A stretch of DNA of 64,000 bases, taken from positions 434,001 through 498,000 of the forward strand of contig NZ_PDIZ01000001.1 in assembly GCF_002563635.1 (NCBI RefSeq). Reading direction: 5' to 3'. Positions 44,431 to 52,590 of this stretch are shown here, piece by piece. Every line of letters starts with the position of its first letter. The stretch's first letter is position 1. A program made the translations under genes and the position numbers. The notes under the pieces were generated by a model. It did no database searches, was not told the DNA's origin, and saw nothing but the letters and a program-made list of their open reading frames with translations. The stretch comes from Bacillus sp. es.036 (lineage in GTDB: Bacteria > Bacillota > Bacilli > Bacillales > Guptibacillaceae).

Positions 44431-44470
44431 AAAGAACCTGGAAGTGCTTAGCGCTTCCAGGTTCTTTTTC
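44431..44470. terminator. Bidirectional terminator between permease and TOMM precursor
   Basis: A 14-bp stem AAAGAACCTGGAAG/CTTCCAGGTTCTTT with a 9-nt loop; T-runs on both strands. Confidence 0.88.
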
Positions 44471-44536
44471 GTTGATTTATGTGATTTAGCATTAAGTGTA
44501 CTTGGAATAGTTAGTCGATTTCACGATTGATCCGGT

Positions 44537-44842
44537 TCAGCGACCACCGCATCTGCCACATCCACCACATCTTGCGGCACATCCACCACAACCTGCGCAT
44601 CGCGCACAGCGAGCACATCCACCACAGCCAGCACAACCGCCGCAACCCGCACAGCCGGCACAGCCAACGCAACCCGCACAGCGGAAACACCCAAAGCATA
44701 CAAACCCAATTATACGAGTATCATTTGGATCTACATTCTGATCCCCATTTGGATAATAGTTCGCTTGCTCGCAAGGAACTAACTCCTGGGCATGGTACTC
44801 TCCAACATCTAAGTGCTGAAGATCGTTTTGAAATTGATTCAT
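44537..44842 (-). CDS. Heterocycloanthracin/sonorensin-type TOMM precursor peptide
   Basis: A 101-residue peptide. The leader (residues 1 to about 46; MNQFQNDLQHLDVGEYHAQE) has the MNQFQ-LQ-L start known for this Bacillus family. The core has Cys at every third residue from 49 to 88 (14 in a row), then 92, 95 and 98, separated by Gly, Ala, Arg, Val or Phe. Cys residues in this family are cyclised to thiazoles by SagB/YcaO enzymes such as those encoded at 30-35.6 kb. ATG 44842 is chosen for GGAGGTGA 5 nt upstream. The repetitive GC-rich core is open in several other frames, which are shadows. No maturation gene is adjacent; family members are often unlinked to their enzymes. Confidence 0.92.
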   Translation of the reverse strand: MNQFQNDLQHLDVGEYHAQELVPCEQANYYPNGDQNVDPNDTRIIGFVCFGCFRCAGCVGCAGCAGCGGCAGCGGCARCARCAGCGGCAARCGGCGRCGGR

Positions 44843-44946
44843 TTCTGTCACCTCCATCAAACGTTCTTCATGGACTGAAATCCATTTTCCTAAGCGCTTA
44901 TCTTATGAAACACTTTCTTCAACACACTATGTAGATGGGCTGGGTG

Positions 44947-44996
44947 ATGTTCCTAATGAAAGCGCGGAAAGTATGTGGACAAAGTGGTAGGAACAG
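44947..44996 (-). promoter_or_regulatory. Upstream element of the TOMM precursor, shared with the TOMM operon
   Basis: On the + strand ATGTTCCTAATGAAAGCGC, TATGTGGACAAAG and GTAGGAACAGGG. The same blocks, in the same order, precede the enzyme operon at 35615-35667. GTTCCTA (44949) and TAGGAAC (44988) also form an inverted repeat. Confidence 0.7.
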
Positions 44997-45065
44997 GGAT
45001 GTTTCCGTTGAAAAGAGGCGAAGGGCTCTGTGTTGCGTTATGGGAGGATAAAGTTTAAGGGCGTT

Positions 45066-45092
45066 AAAAAAAGCTACCCTTAACGAGTAGCT
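45066..45092 (-). terminator. Terminator of the second VOC gene
   Basis: AGCTAC/GTAGCT stem and a T7 run on the minus strand. Confidence 0.8.
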
Positions 45093-45101
45093 AAAGAAAT
45101 G

Positions 45102-45470
45102 TTAGTTATGTACCTGCAGTTTGTTTCCGTTAGGGTCATAAAAGTGAAAGAATTGGTGTCCCTCATCCTCCTGGATCGGCTCTACTTTCACATCTTGATC
45201 AACTAAATAGTTATAGAGTCGATTAATGTTTGAAGTAGTCAGACCAACAGAAAATTCTGGTTCACCATTTTTGAAGAAGTGGCCTCTCGAGTTCTCGTCT
45301 GCTTCTACTAAAACGAAGAGGGGACCTTCTTCAAGCGATAAGACCGCCAAATCACCTCGATTAAATTTTAAGGTGAACTGTAAACACTCTGAGTACCAGG
45401 AAACGGACTCACTGAGATTGACGACTGGTATTCGAATATAGTGAATACCATTAAAAAGTGAATGGCTCAT
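45102..45470 (-). CDS. VOC-family protein
   Basis: A 122-residue single VOC unit pair: GIHYIRIPVVNLSESVSWYSECLQF, then SVGLTTSNINRLYNYL and FFHFYDPNGNKLQVHN at the end. The start at 45470 has AGGAGG 6 nt upstream; the long upstream extension of the frame has no site. Function unassigned (glyoxalase/bleomycin-resistance superfamily). Confidence 0.85.
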   Translation of the reverse strand: MSHSLFNGIHYIRIPVVNLSESVSWYSECLQFTLKFNRGDLAVLSLEEGPLFVLVEADENSRGHFFKNGEPEFSVGLTTSNINRLYNYLVDQDVKVEPIQEDEGHQFFHFYDPNGNKLQVHN

Positions 45471-45630
45471 ATTGTTCCTCCTATCGGTAGCATTTCCTAC
45501 ATACATTTCGTTCCAATTCCATCGTCTCCTTTTAATTATTATAAATATTAATAGATTTATTGATCGAATTTTGAAATAATTGGTATGGTGAAAAGTCGTT
45601 ATCTCTAATAGAAAGTGCAGGCGGGTACTC

Positions 45631-46392
45631 ATGGAAAAAGAGATGAAAAGTAAAGTAGAAGAAATAATAGGAAAAATAGAGCGAATGAGTTTATTACAAG
45701 ATCAGGGGTGTACCTCAGAAGTGCATCAAGTCGTCACAGAGGAAGGCAGCTATGTGCTAAAAAGTTCCTATGAACGAAAATATCGAGAATGGTTAAGAAA
45801 TGAAGCTGTTGTATTAGAAAAGCTAAATACGAACACAGAGATCCCAATGCCGAGCTATTATGGTTATTTTGAAGGGAAGAATAGTAGCCATCTCATTATG
45901 TCATTTGAGAAGGGGATAACATTAACCACTGCATTAAGAGAAGCAGAGATGCAAGAACAACTGTCATTAATTAAGAGTTTTGGACAGTTTCTTCAACGTC
46001 TCCATGAAACGACTGATACTGGGTTCCAAAATAATTATTGGCTTGCTGAACAGTTAAAAAAGGCGGAGAGTTACCTGGAAACTGGTCACGCTGACGGGGA
46101 TTTAATGCTTTTACAGAAGATAACATTAGATCAACCATCAAGCGTCCAACAAACGATGATACACGGGGACTGCACTACCGATAATGTGATGGTTATAAAC
46201 GGAAAAGTGAGTATGTTTATTGATGTTGCGGGAATGACGATAGGCGATCCTAGGTATGATGAATCCTTAGCGATTCGAAAATGGATTAACCATCAAGAAT
46301 CCATAGAGGCTTTTTACGAAGGATACCGTCGATATAAGGTGTCTAAAGAAGAGTTCGCGTATTTCAATGAGGGGTTATATGAATTTTTCTAA
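45631..46392 (+). CDS. Aminoglycoside phosphotransferase (APH)-fold kinase
   Basis: A 253-residue protein with the APH catalytic signature MIHGDCTTDNV (Asp180, Asn185) and a metal-binding IDVAGMTIGDPRYD segment. The N-lobe lysine is in YVLKSSY. It phosphorylates a small molecule; whether an antibiotic or a metabolite cannot be said. Divergent from the VOC gene. Confidence 0.85.
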   Translation: MEKEMKSKVEEIIGKIERMSLLQDQGCTSEVHQVVTEEGSYVLKSSYERKYREWLRNEAVVLEKLNTNTEIPMPSYYGYFEGKNSSHLIMSFEKGITLTTALREAEMQEQLSLIKSFGQFLQRLHETTDTGFQNNYWLAEQLKKAESYLETGHADGDLMLLQKITLDQPSSVQQTMIHGDCTTDNVMVINGKVSMFIDVAGMTIGDPRYDESLAIRKWINHQESIEAFYEGYRRYKVSKEEFAYFNEGLYEFF

Positions 46393-46517
46393 CCTAGCTA
46401 ACAATTAATTTATGGATCAACTAAAAAGGAACAATAGCTGCTTACTAATCGTCATTATAATAGATAGTCAATACTAAGAGATAGATTTCGATCTGTCGTG
46501 ATAAAAGGAGAGAGCGT

Positions 46518-46694
46518 ATGGGAGTTTGGTATTTCTTACTCTTGTTTATTGGATTGTTTTTAGTAGGAAAAGGACTCATTGGAAGTAAACGAATTTCTTT
46601 CGTTTGTATAGGCGCACTATTTATCTTGTTCGCTCTATTTATGTTTTCACCGGGGAGTGATGAGATCATTGCTGATTTATTGAATTTGAACTGA
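46518..46694 (+). CDS. Small two-helix membrane protein
   Basis: A 58-residue protein with two hydrophobic helices (WYFLLLFIGLFLVGKGLIG and FVCIGALFILFALFMF) and an acidic end. AAGGAGAG sits 6 nt before the ATG, which supports a real gene. Not recognised. Confidence 0.65.
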   Translation: MGVWYFLLLFIGLFLVGKGLIGSKRISFVCIGALFILFALFMFSPGSDEIIADLLNLN

Positions 46695-46749
46695 AAGGAA
46701 AATTGATATAGAAAACGAAGGGCCGTAACTTTCCAAACGAGGTGTTGGC

Positions 46750-47313
46750 TTGAAGACAAAAGAGGATATCATGAAGCTAATCGAAAACGATGAACGAATG
46801 ATGGAAATCATCAAGGCTGCAAGTCAGCTGAATTTGCCAGATTGGTGGATTTGTGCTGGGTTTGTGCGTTCAAAAATTTGGGATACCGTGCATGGATTTG
46901 AAAACAGTACTGATCCGCCAGATGTTGATGTTATTTATTATGATCAAGAAGAAATAAGTGAAAAAACTGAAAAAGAATTAGAAGCTGAGTTGAAGAGAAT
47001 CCTTCCAGATGTACCGTGGTCTGTGAAGAATGAAGCACGAATGCACGTGAAGAATCACATAGAACCCTACACTTCTGCAGAGGATGCGATTTCCAAGTTT
47101 CCAGAAACCGCAACGGCTCTTGGGGTCAAAATCGATAAGGATAACAATCTTATTCTTACTGCTCCCTGGGGTGTCGATGATGTGATCAATTTAGAGTTGA
47201 AGCCGACACCTTTTATTAAAGAGAGTGAAGAAAGAACTGCCATTTATAGAGAGCGAGTGATAAAGAAAAATTGGAAGGGGATTTGGGAGAAGATCGAAGT
47301 GTTTCAGTTATAA
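46750..47313 (+). CDS. Nucleotidyltransferase family protein (NTP_transf_6)
   Basis: A 187-residue protein: WWICAGFVRSKIWD, then DPPDVDVIYYDQE with the catalytic Asp pair of the nucleotidyltransferase fold, and SAEDAISKFPETATALGVKI near the end. This DUF925-type family is found across bacteria; the substrate is unknown. TTG 46750 follows GAGGTG; ATG 46771 is an alternative. Confidence 0.85.
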   Translation: MKTKEDIMKLIENDERMMEIIKAASQLNLPDWWICAGFVRSKIWDTVHGFENSTDPPDVDVIYYDQEEISEKTEKELEAELKRILPDVPWSVKNEARMHVKNHIEPYTSAEDAISKFPETATALGVKIDKDNNLILTAPWGVDDVINLELKPTPFIKESEERTAIYRERVIKKNWKGIWEKIEVFQL

Positions 47314-47330
47314 AATGATGCTTTTAGATG

Positions 47331-47363
47331 GAGATTATCTGCGATGAGGTAGTCTCTTTTTTA
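47331..47363 (+). terminator. Terminator after the nucleotidyltransferase gene
   Basis: GAGATTATCT/AGGTAGTCTC stem (with G-U pairs), 6-nt loop, T6. Confidence 0.75.
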
Positions 47364-47507
47364 TAATTGAAATAGAATGGCAGAGTCTAGTTAAAGGCTA
47401 AATTCTTAAATAAACACAACAAATTTCTAGTTAGTTACCAATTTTTGAAACTTTATACAGTTGCTGATCGTACATATAACAAGAGCCAACAAAACGGAGG
47501 TTGTTTT

Positions 47508-48413
47508 TTGCTTAAAAAAATCTTATTCATTACGATGGTGCTCATCATAACTGCTGGTTGTGCATCTAACCAGCCTGCTAGCGAAAACACGGAAGAAGAG
47601 AATACGACGAAAGATGATGTCACAACGGTGCTTGAGCAAATATTTTCAGGACCGGATGAAGAATTAACACAGATTTATGAAGAGGAAAAGTACGAAGAGG
47701 TTTCTACCTACTACATGGACAAATTCAACTCTTACTTTACAGAAGACTATATGGAGAGTGCGATGAACAACGATTTACTAAACAGCTTTCATCGTAAGGC
47801 GTACGGAAATGGTGTTGAAATGGCTATTGGGACCATAAACGTTGTGCAGAGTGAGGACACAGCAACCGCCTATGATTTTGACATACAAGTCAATGTAAGC
47901 AATGGTCAAACGGCGGATGTTAGTGGAAGAGTCAACACAAACGAAGAAGGAAAGATTACGCAAATCCGTTATATGGATCCTCAATCATTGCCCTATGCTT
48001 TCGATACAGCAACAGAAACAGAAGATGGACTGTTCGTATATGATCGTTCAAGATTAGTAAGTCGAACTGGAGATGAAGCCTATCAGCCTATGTTTCCAAC
48101 AGTGATGCCTTTTGAAGTGGACGGGGTAGAAATCAAACATGAGAGTAAGGATGATAGCACCATAACGTTTGTTTTTCATGGCGAAACGGGTGAAAAGATG
48201 GAATTGATGACCGTTAAAAATGGTGAGATCTCTTCTGATCAGTTAGAGACAGAGGAGGTTTCAATTGGAGATCAAAAAGGACAATATGCCGGAACAGAAG
48301 GCGAGACGCAGCGGTTGATTTGGACAAATGGTTCGATCACCTATGAGTTGAAAGGGAAGATAGAGGGCTTATCAAAAGAAGATTTGCTTACAGTTGCGGA
48401 GTCTTTTGAATAA
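47508..48413 (+). CDS. Lipoprotein with C-terminal DUF4367-like domain
   Basis: A 301-residue exported lipoprotein (signal LLKKILFITMVLIITAGC, lipobox TAGC). Residues 40-160 look like a small NTF2-like domain (TTVLEQIFSG...YTEDYM type). The C-terminal half ends with RLIWTNGSITYELKGKIEGLSKEDLLTVAESF, the DUF4367 pattern. TTG 47508 has CGGAGG 7 nt upstream; upstream in-frame codons lack a site. Surface protein of unknown role. Confidence 0.8.
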   Translation: MLKKILFITMVLIITAGCASNQPASENTEEENTTKDDVTTVLEQIFSGPDEELTQIYEEEKYEEVSTYYMDKFNSYFTEDYMESAMNNDLLNSFHRKAYGNGVEMAIGTINVVQSEDTATAYDFDIQVNVSNGQTADVSGRVNTNEEGKITQIRYMDPQSLPYAFDTATETEDGLFVYDRSRLVSRTGDEAYQPMFPTVMPFEVDGVEIKHESKDDSTITFVFHGETGEKMELMTVKNGEISSDQLETEEVSIGDQKGQYAGTEGETQRLIWTNGSITYELKGKIEGLSKEDLLTVAESFE

Positions 48414-48428
48414 GGGAGGATTGAGGGG

Positions 48429-48453
48429 GAGCTGAGTATATCAGCTCTCTTTT
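48429..48453 (+). terminator. Terminator after the lipoprotein gene
   Basis: GAGCTGA/TCAGCTC stem, 5-nt loop, TCTTTT. Confidence 0.82.
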
Positions 48454-48516
48454 ACTAGTTACCTAGTATTGCCTGGATGTTCGTTTTTTGAAATAATTGG
48501 GATATGTATTGTTATA

Positions 48517-48708
48517 CTAACGATTTCTGTCTTTTCCTTTACGTAGACTGGGAGCAACTATGAAGAATCCACATATAAAGCCTCCAATAGCAGAGCCAGT
48601 TAAGGCACTCCATTTTGGAGGTTCACCATCTAATAGTAAAGCGATCAAGATCCATACGAAAGGATACATAAGTATACCCACGAATCCCCAGATGAACCGG
48701 TTTTTCAT
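48517..48708 (-). CDS. Small membrane protein
   Basis: A 63-residue protein with two helices (IWGFVGILMYPFVWILIALLL and GSAIGGFICGFFIVA) and a basic tail. ATG 48708 follows AGGAGTG; the upstream ATG at 48735 has no site. Not recognised. Confidence 0.65.
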   Translation of the reverse strand: MKNRFIWGFVGILMYPFVWILIALLLDGEPPKWSALTGSAIGGFICGFFIVAPSLRKGKDRNR

Positions 48709-48829
48709 ATCCAACACTCCTGTTATTTTCTTCATACCTACTAGTTACCTTCTTGGTAGTGGATTAAACGAAGGACAGATTTAGACCGTAAAATCCTTGG
48801 GTGATTTTAAAAAAAGAAGGGGGATTTTA

Positions 48830-49240
48830 TTGACTTACAAAGAGGAATGTCTATTTTGTCATCCTGAAAGAGACGACAAACAAAAGATCCTATTTGAAAA
48901 TGAATCTTGCTATTTCTTACAACATGACGATCAACAAGATGTTTTAGAAGGCTGCGGAGTGATTGTTCCTAAGAAGCATCACGCTAACGCATTTGAATTA
49001 TCGAAAGAAGAGTGGAACGACACCTATGAACTTTTACAGGATGCAAAGGAATACCTCGATCAAGCCTTTGCTCCAGATGGCTATACACTGGGTTGGAATG
49101 TTGGAGAAGTTTCCAATCAATTCATTTTTCATAGTCATCTGCATGTTATACCAAGATATGATGACGAACCTTTAGCGGGGAAAGGATTGCGTTACTGGTT
49201 AAAGCAGCCTGAAAATAAAAGAAAAAAACCACATCAGTAG
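48830..49240 (+). CDS. HIT-family hydrolase
   Basis: A 136-residue histidine-triad protein with HSHLHVIPR (His101, 103, 105), the nucleotide-binding GWNVGEVSNQ before it, and an N-terminal CLFC pair (Cys7/Cys10) of the zinc-type. HIT enzymes hydrolyse nucleotidyl-phosphoramidates or dinucleotides. TTG 48830 follows AAGGGGG by 6 nt. Confidence 0.87.
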   Translation: MTYKEECLFCHPERDDKQKILFENESCYFLQHDDQQDVLEGCGVIVPKKHHANAFELSKEEWNDTYELLQDAKEYLDQAFAPDGYTLGWNVGEVSNQFIFHSHLHVIPRYDDEPLAGKGLRYWLKQPENKRKKPHQ

Positions 49241-49356
49241 TACTTTCATTGTAAGAGGTTCGATTATTAATAAGAGGAAGGAGTGTTTCAGTTTCAAATC
49301 ATGTTGCTGGATAAGGGGAAATCCTGTCGCTGTGCCAATTAAGTTTCAATTAGATG

Positions 49357-49390
49357 AAAAGAAGTACTAGTGAGTTTCCGCTAGCACTTC
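49357..49390 (-). terminator. Terminator of the hrtBA operon
   Basis: GAAGTGCTAG/CTAGTACTTC hairpin, 10-nt loop, TTTTC on the minus strand. Confidence 0.75.
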
Positions 49391-49398
49391 TGTTTATC

Positions 49399-50097
49399 TT
49401 ACATGGATTTCGCAGCACGATTCTTCAGGATCTTTCCATCACTCATCGTGACAACACGATCCGCATAAGCTAACATTTCTTCATCATGAGTCACCGTTAA
49501 TGTGGTCATCCCTAGCGATTTCGTTACGTGCTGAATCAACGCCATGGTGTCTTTTGACCTTTTAGAATCTAAACTTGCTGTTGGCTCGTCTGCAAACAGA
49601 ACTTTGGGGTTGTGGATAATGGCGCGTGCGACGGCGACTCGTTGTTTTTCTCCGCCTGATAAGGAGGAAGGGTAGGCTGTAAGACGATGCGTCATTCCCA
49701 CCTTTTCTAATACGCCCGTTATCTGTTTTCGCTTGTCGTGCTTGTTTATTTTCATTTCAGCCACGTCCATCATCATTGAAAGTTGTTCTTCCACTGTCAG
49801 AAAAGGAACGAGGTGGGATGACTGAAAAACAAAACCGAAATGATGCGCTCGGATGTTTCGCACCTGTTCTGATCGTAATTCTGCTAAATTCTGATTTTCA
49901 AAAAGGACGCGACCGCTTGAGAGAGGTTGAAGACCGGCAGCAATTGTCAGCAAAGTACTTTTTCCTGAACCTGAAGCACCGATTAACGCGGTTACTTCCC
50001 CTTTTTGAAGCGATAAATCGACCCCTTTTAACACTTCTTCTTCGATTTCTCCATTTATGAACGATTTTCTTATTTGTTCTAATAGTAGTTGTGTCAT
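49399..50097 (-). CDS. hrtA: Heme exporter ATPase (HrtA-like)
   Basis: A 232-residue MacB/LolD-type ATPase: Walker A GASGSGKST, signature LSGGEKQR, Walker B VLFADEPTASLD. It starts one base after the hrtB stop with AAGGAGAGG upstream. With HrtB it exports heme to relieve toxicity; the call rests on the paired HssRS genes, since the ATPase class alone is generic. Confidence 0.83.
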   Translation of the reverse strand: MTQLLLEQIRKSFINGEIEEEVLKGVDLSLQKGEVTALIGASGSGKSTLLTIAAGLQPLSSGRVLFENQNLAELRSEQVRNIRAHHFGFVFQSSHLVPFLTVEEQLSMMMDVAEMKINKHDKRKQITGVLEKVGMTHRLTAYPSSLSGGEKQRVAVARAIIHNPKVLFADEPTASLDSKRSKDTMALIQHVTKSLGMTTLTVTHDEEMLAYADRVVTMSDGKILKNRAAKSM

Positions 50098-50098
50098 G

Positions 50099-51127
50099 TT
50101 AAGCCTCTCCTTGTTGAATAGCCTGCAAAGGTTCAATTTTCCTAATTTGAAAGCCTGATAACGTCGATCCTAAGAAACCAACAATCACGAAGACGAAGGA
50201 TAGTTGAATTGTTGTTGTAAGAGTTAAGTGATAAGGCATTGTATCAGGAGCAATTACTTGAAAAACTTGGCTCAGTAGTCCAGAAACGAAAAGAGCTAGT
50301 ATCGTAATAAGCGCCATCTGACTCCAAATCATTTTAAACAAATCCCCCGTGCGAATCCCGAGTGCTTTAAGAATGCCGTACATCCCGATTTTCTGGACAT
50401 TCATCATATAAAAGAAAATCGCAAACAGCATGCCGCTAATCACAACGAGAAACCAAACAATCATATTTAGCGTCATTTGTTCAGCCTGGTAACTTGGAAT
50501 GGTAGAGAGAAATTCGTTCTTAGAAAAGGACTGCACCCCGCTAATCTCCTCGGTTGTATTAGGACGATAAATGAGCTGCAATTCATCCGTTCGAAACATG
50601 TTTTTAAATGATTCCTGATTAATAAACGCAACGGGCGAGTGGTTGAACTTTTTGTTATCAACAAAATCAATCACCTTAAATGTTCCGTCAAAGAGAGGGC
50701 TGGTTAGTTCATCTCCAACATTGATGCCTTCCGCTTTTAACGAGCGATCGAGAATCACTTCTCCTTTGTTTACCTGTTTAAACAATGGTGTATCGGTAGA
50801 AGTGAGGAAGGCAACGCTTTGCTGATTGTCTGCTTCGTTTTTGAGTGAACCCATTTGAAGGGAAAAGGCAAATGCGTCCTGGTCGCTCTCAAGGATTTCA
50901 TCCCGTTTCTTCTCTTCAAGATGAGATTGCGTGTAGGACTCATTTGAGTCCTCACTCATGTAAAACGTGCCCTCTGGCATGTTTTTGATCAATGAGACGT
51001 TGTCTTGAGATAAGCCATTTGCAAGACCAGAAATTATGAACGTGACCAGACTAATGAGTAGCACGATGGAGCCAACGATAAGAAATTTCGGTTTATTTTT
51101 CTTCATTTCTTTCCAAGCCATATTCAT
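50099..51127 (-). CDS. hrtB: Heme exporter permease (HrtB-like, FtsX domain)
   Basis: A 342-residue permease with one N-terminal helix, an extracytoplasmic domain (about 45-215) and three C-terminal FtsX helices. It shares IPSYQAEQ, LNM and FFYMMNVQKIGMYGILKALGI-type segments with S. aureus HrtB (351 residues). Substrate heme is inferred from this similarity and from HssRS next door. Confidence 0.84.
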   Translation of the reverse strand: MNMAWKEMKKNKPKFLIVGSIVLLISLVTFIISGLANGLSQDNVSLIKNMPEGTFYMSEDSNESYTQSHLEEKKRDEILESDQDAFAFSLQMGSLKNEADNQQSVAFLTSTDTPLFKQVNKGEVILDRSLKAEGINVGDELTSPLFDGTFKVIDFVDNKKFNHSPVAFINQESFKNMFRTDELQLIYRPNTTEEISGVQSFSKNEFLSTIPSYQAEQMTLNMIVWFLVVISGMLFAIFFYMMNVQKIGMYGILKALGIRTGDLFKMIWSQMALITILALFVSGLLSQVFQVIAPDTMPYHLTLTTTIQLSFVFVIVGFLGSTLSGFQIRKIEPLQAIQQGEA

Positions 51128-51193
51128 TTACCATCATTCCTTTCTATAAGAAAAACCTTTCGTTCCTGACACTGATTACTTTAAATCAGTTAA

Positions 51194-51209
51194 GTGAACA
51201 AAAGGTTAA
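51194..51209 (-). promoter_or_regulatory. Candidate HssR operator upstream of hrtB
   Basis: GTGAACAAAAGGTTAA on the + strand, 67 bp before hrtB; one base differs from the element at 53314 upstream of hssR. Confidence 0.6.
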
Positions 51210-51216
51210 TGAACGA

Positions 51217-52590
51217 TTACAAATGTGGAAGAGTGATTGTAAATGTGGTGCCTTTTCCTAACTTACTTTCGACGAGAATATCACCTTGATGGAGTTCAAT
51301 AATTTCTTTTACAATGGATAAGCCCAAGCCTGTGCCTTGCTGTGTTCTTGTACGTGCTAGGTCGGCACGATAAAAGCGATCAAAGATTTGTTCTTTTTCA
51401 TTCGGCTCCAAGCCGATGCCTGTATCCGTAAAGGTTAGTTCGATTTGGTCTTGAGCGTCTTTTAGCATAACTTCAATCGATCCACCTGGCTCGTTGTATT
51501 TTATTGCGTTCGTTAAAAGATTTTCCCAGGCGGTATATAACAGCTCCGGATTCCCTTTAAATTGAACTTCGTCAAGAGTATAGGTTAAAGAAAGCTCCTT
51601 TTCATCGATTCGCCAATAATAGCGATGTAACAGGCTTTTTAATTGAGCGGATAAATCAACCGCTTTTCTGGAGTGATCTTTCTCTTTTGGTTCAAGTGAG
51701 GATAGCGTTAATAGCTGTTTGGATAAAATGGACATCCGTTCTGCTTCCTCTTGAATGACACGCAAGTATGCTTTTCTATCTTCCTCGGAAAGGGCATTGT
51801 TTTCTAATAAACGACTGTACCCCTGTATATTTAATAAAGGCGTCTGAATATCGTGCGATACATTTGAGACAAATGACTTCCGAAGCTTGTCTAATTTACC
51901 GAGCCTTGCGATCATTTCTTTGAAATTCTGCGCTAGCTGGCCAATCTCATCTCTTCGATGAATGTCTAAGTGGACATCAAAACCTTCTTCTCGCACTTTA
52001 TTCGTTGCGTGAGATAACTTTCGGATTGGGCGAATCAGCATCGCGGACCATATGAGCTCTGCGAGTAAACTTAAGATAAAGATCACGAACACCATCCAGC
52101 CTAAAAGGAGATGGATCTCGTTAAATAAGAGTTTAATATCTGGTCGCAAAAATAGCGCATACTGCGTACCCTCGTAGGTCAACGGCACACCGACTGAATT
52201 TTTTAGCTCGTTGGCGAAGAACCCCGTTACAAATGTTTTCTTCGGAAATTCCTTCATGCCATGATAGGGTTGTCCATCTAAGACGTCTTCGATCGCTTCT
52301 TGCGATACGTTTTTTTCTTTAAATTCTCCTCCATAAAAACGGCTTTCTCCCTGCCCAACTAAAAAAAGCTGGTACCCTGTTGCCGCGGTATGGCTAAGGT
52401 AATCTTCTAGGTCCGCCTGTGTTTCGGCGAACTCCGCTATGTTTGTCGCGATCCCCATGTTTTTCGCGTCATTTTCCGGTTTTAAATTGTTTTGGTAGTA
52501 AGCATTCGCAAAGAAAAAGCCAATAACGGAACTGACCAACATAATGATTAGCGTTGTTAGGATAAATTTCGAGTAGAGGGATTTCATCAT
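51217..52590 (-). CDS. hssS: Heme-sensing histidine kinase (HssS-like)
   Basis: A 457-residue kinase, the same length as S. aureus HssS. Two helices flank an extracellular sensor region (29-163) with NAYYQNNLKPENDAKNM, EDVLDGQPYHGMK and VTGFFANE segments shared with HssS. HAMP follows, then HisKA (NVSHDIQTP, His246) and HATPase (N, G1 GIGLE, G2 GTGLGLSIV boxes). Overlaps hssR by 4 nt. Signal: heme or heme damage, by homology. Confidence 0.88.
   Translation of the reverse strand: MMKSLYSKFILTTLIIMLVSSVIGFFFANAYYQNNLKPENDAKNMGIATNIAEFAETQADLEDYLSHTAATGYQLFLVGQGESRFYGGEFKEKNVSQEAIEDVLDGQPYHGMKEFPKKTFVTGFFANELKNSVGVPLTYEGTQYALFLRPDIKLLFNEIHLLLGWMVFVIFILSLLAELIWSAMLIRPIRKLSHATNKVREEGFDVHLDIHRRDEIGQLAQNFKEMIARLGKLDKLRKSFVSNVSHDIQTPLLNIQGYSRLLENNALSEEDRKAYLRVIQEEAERMSILSKQLLTLSSLEPKEKDHSRKAVDLSAQLKSLLHRYYWRIDEKELSLTYTLDEVQFKGNPELLYTAWENLLTNAIKYNEPGGSIEVMLKDAQDQIELTFTDTGIGLEPNEKEQIFDRFYRADLARTRTQQGTGLGLSIVKEIIELHQGDILVESKLGKGTTFTITLPHL

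Noticed and set aside
44511-44934. Several long overlapping frames on both strands at the Cys-rich gene (His-rich on +, Val/Ala- and Trp/Leu-rich on -)
   Set aside because: They arise from the 9-bp-phased GC-rich repeat that encodes Cys-X-X; only the frame starting at 44842 has a ribosome site and a family match.
46445-46759. Antisense frame over the 58-residue membrane gene
   Set aside because: No ribosome site and no recognisable protein; the + strand ORF at 46518 has a clear AAGGAG site.
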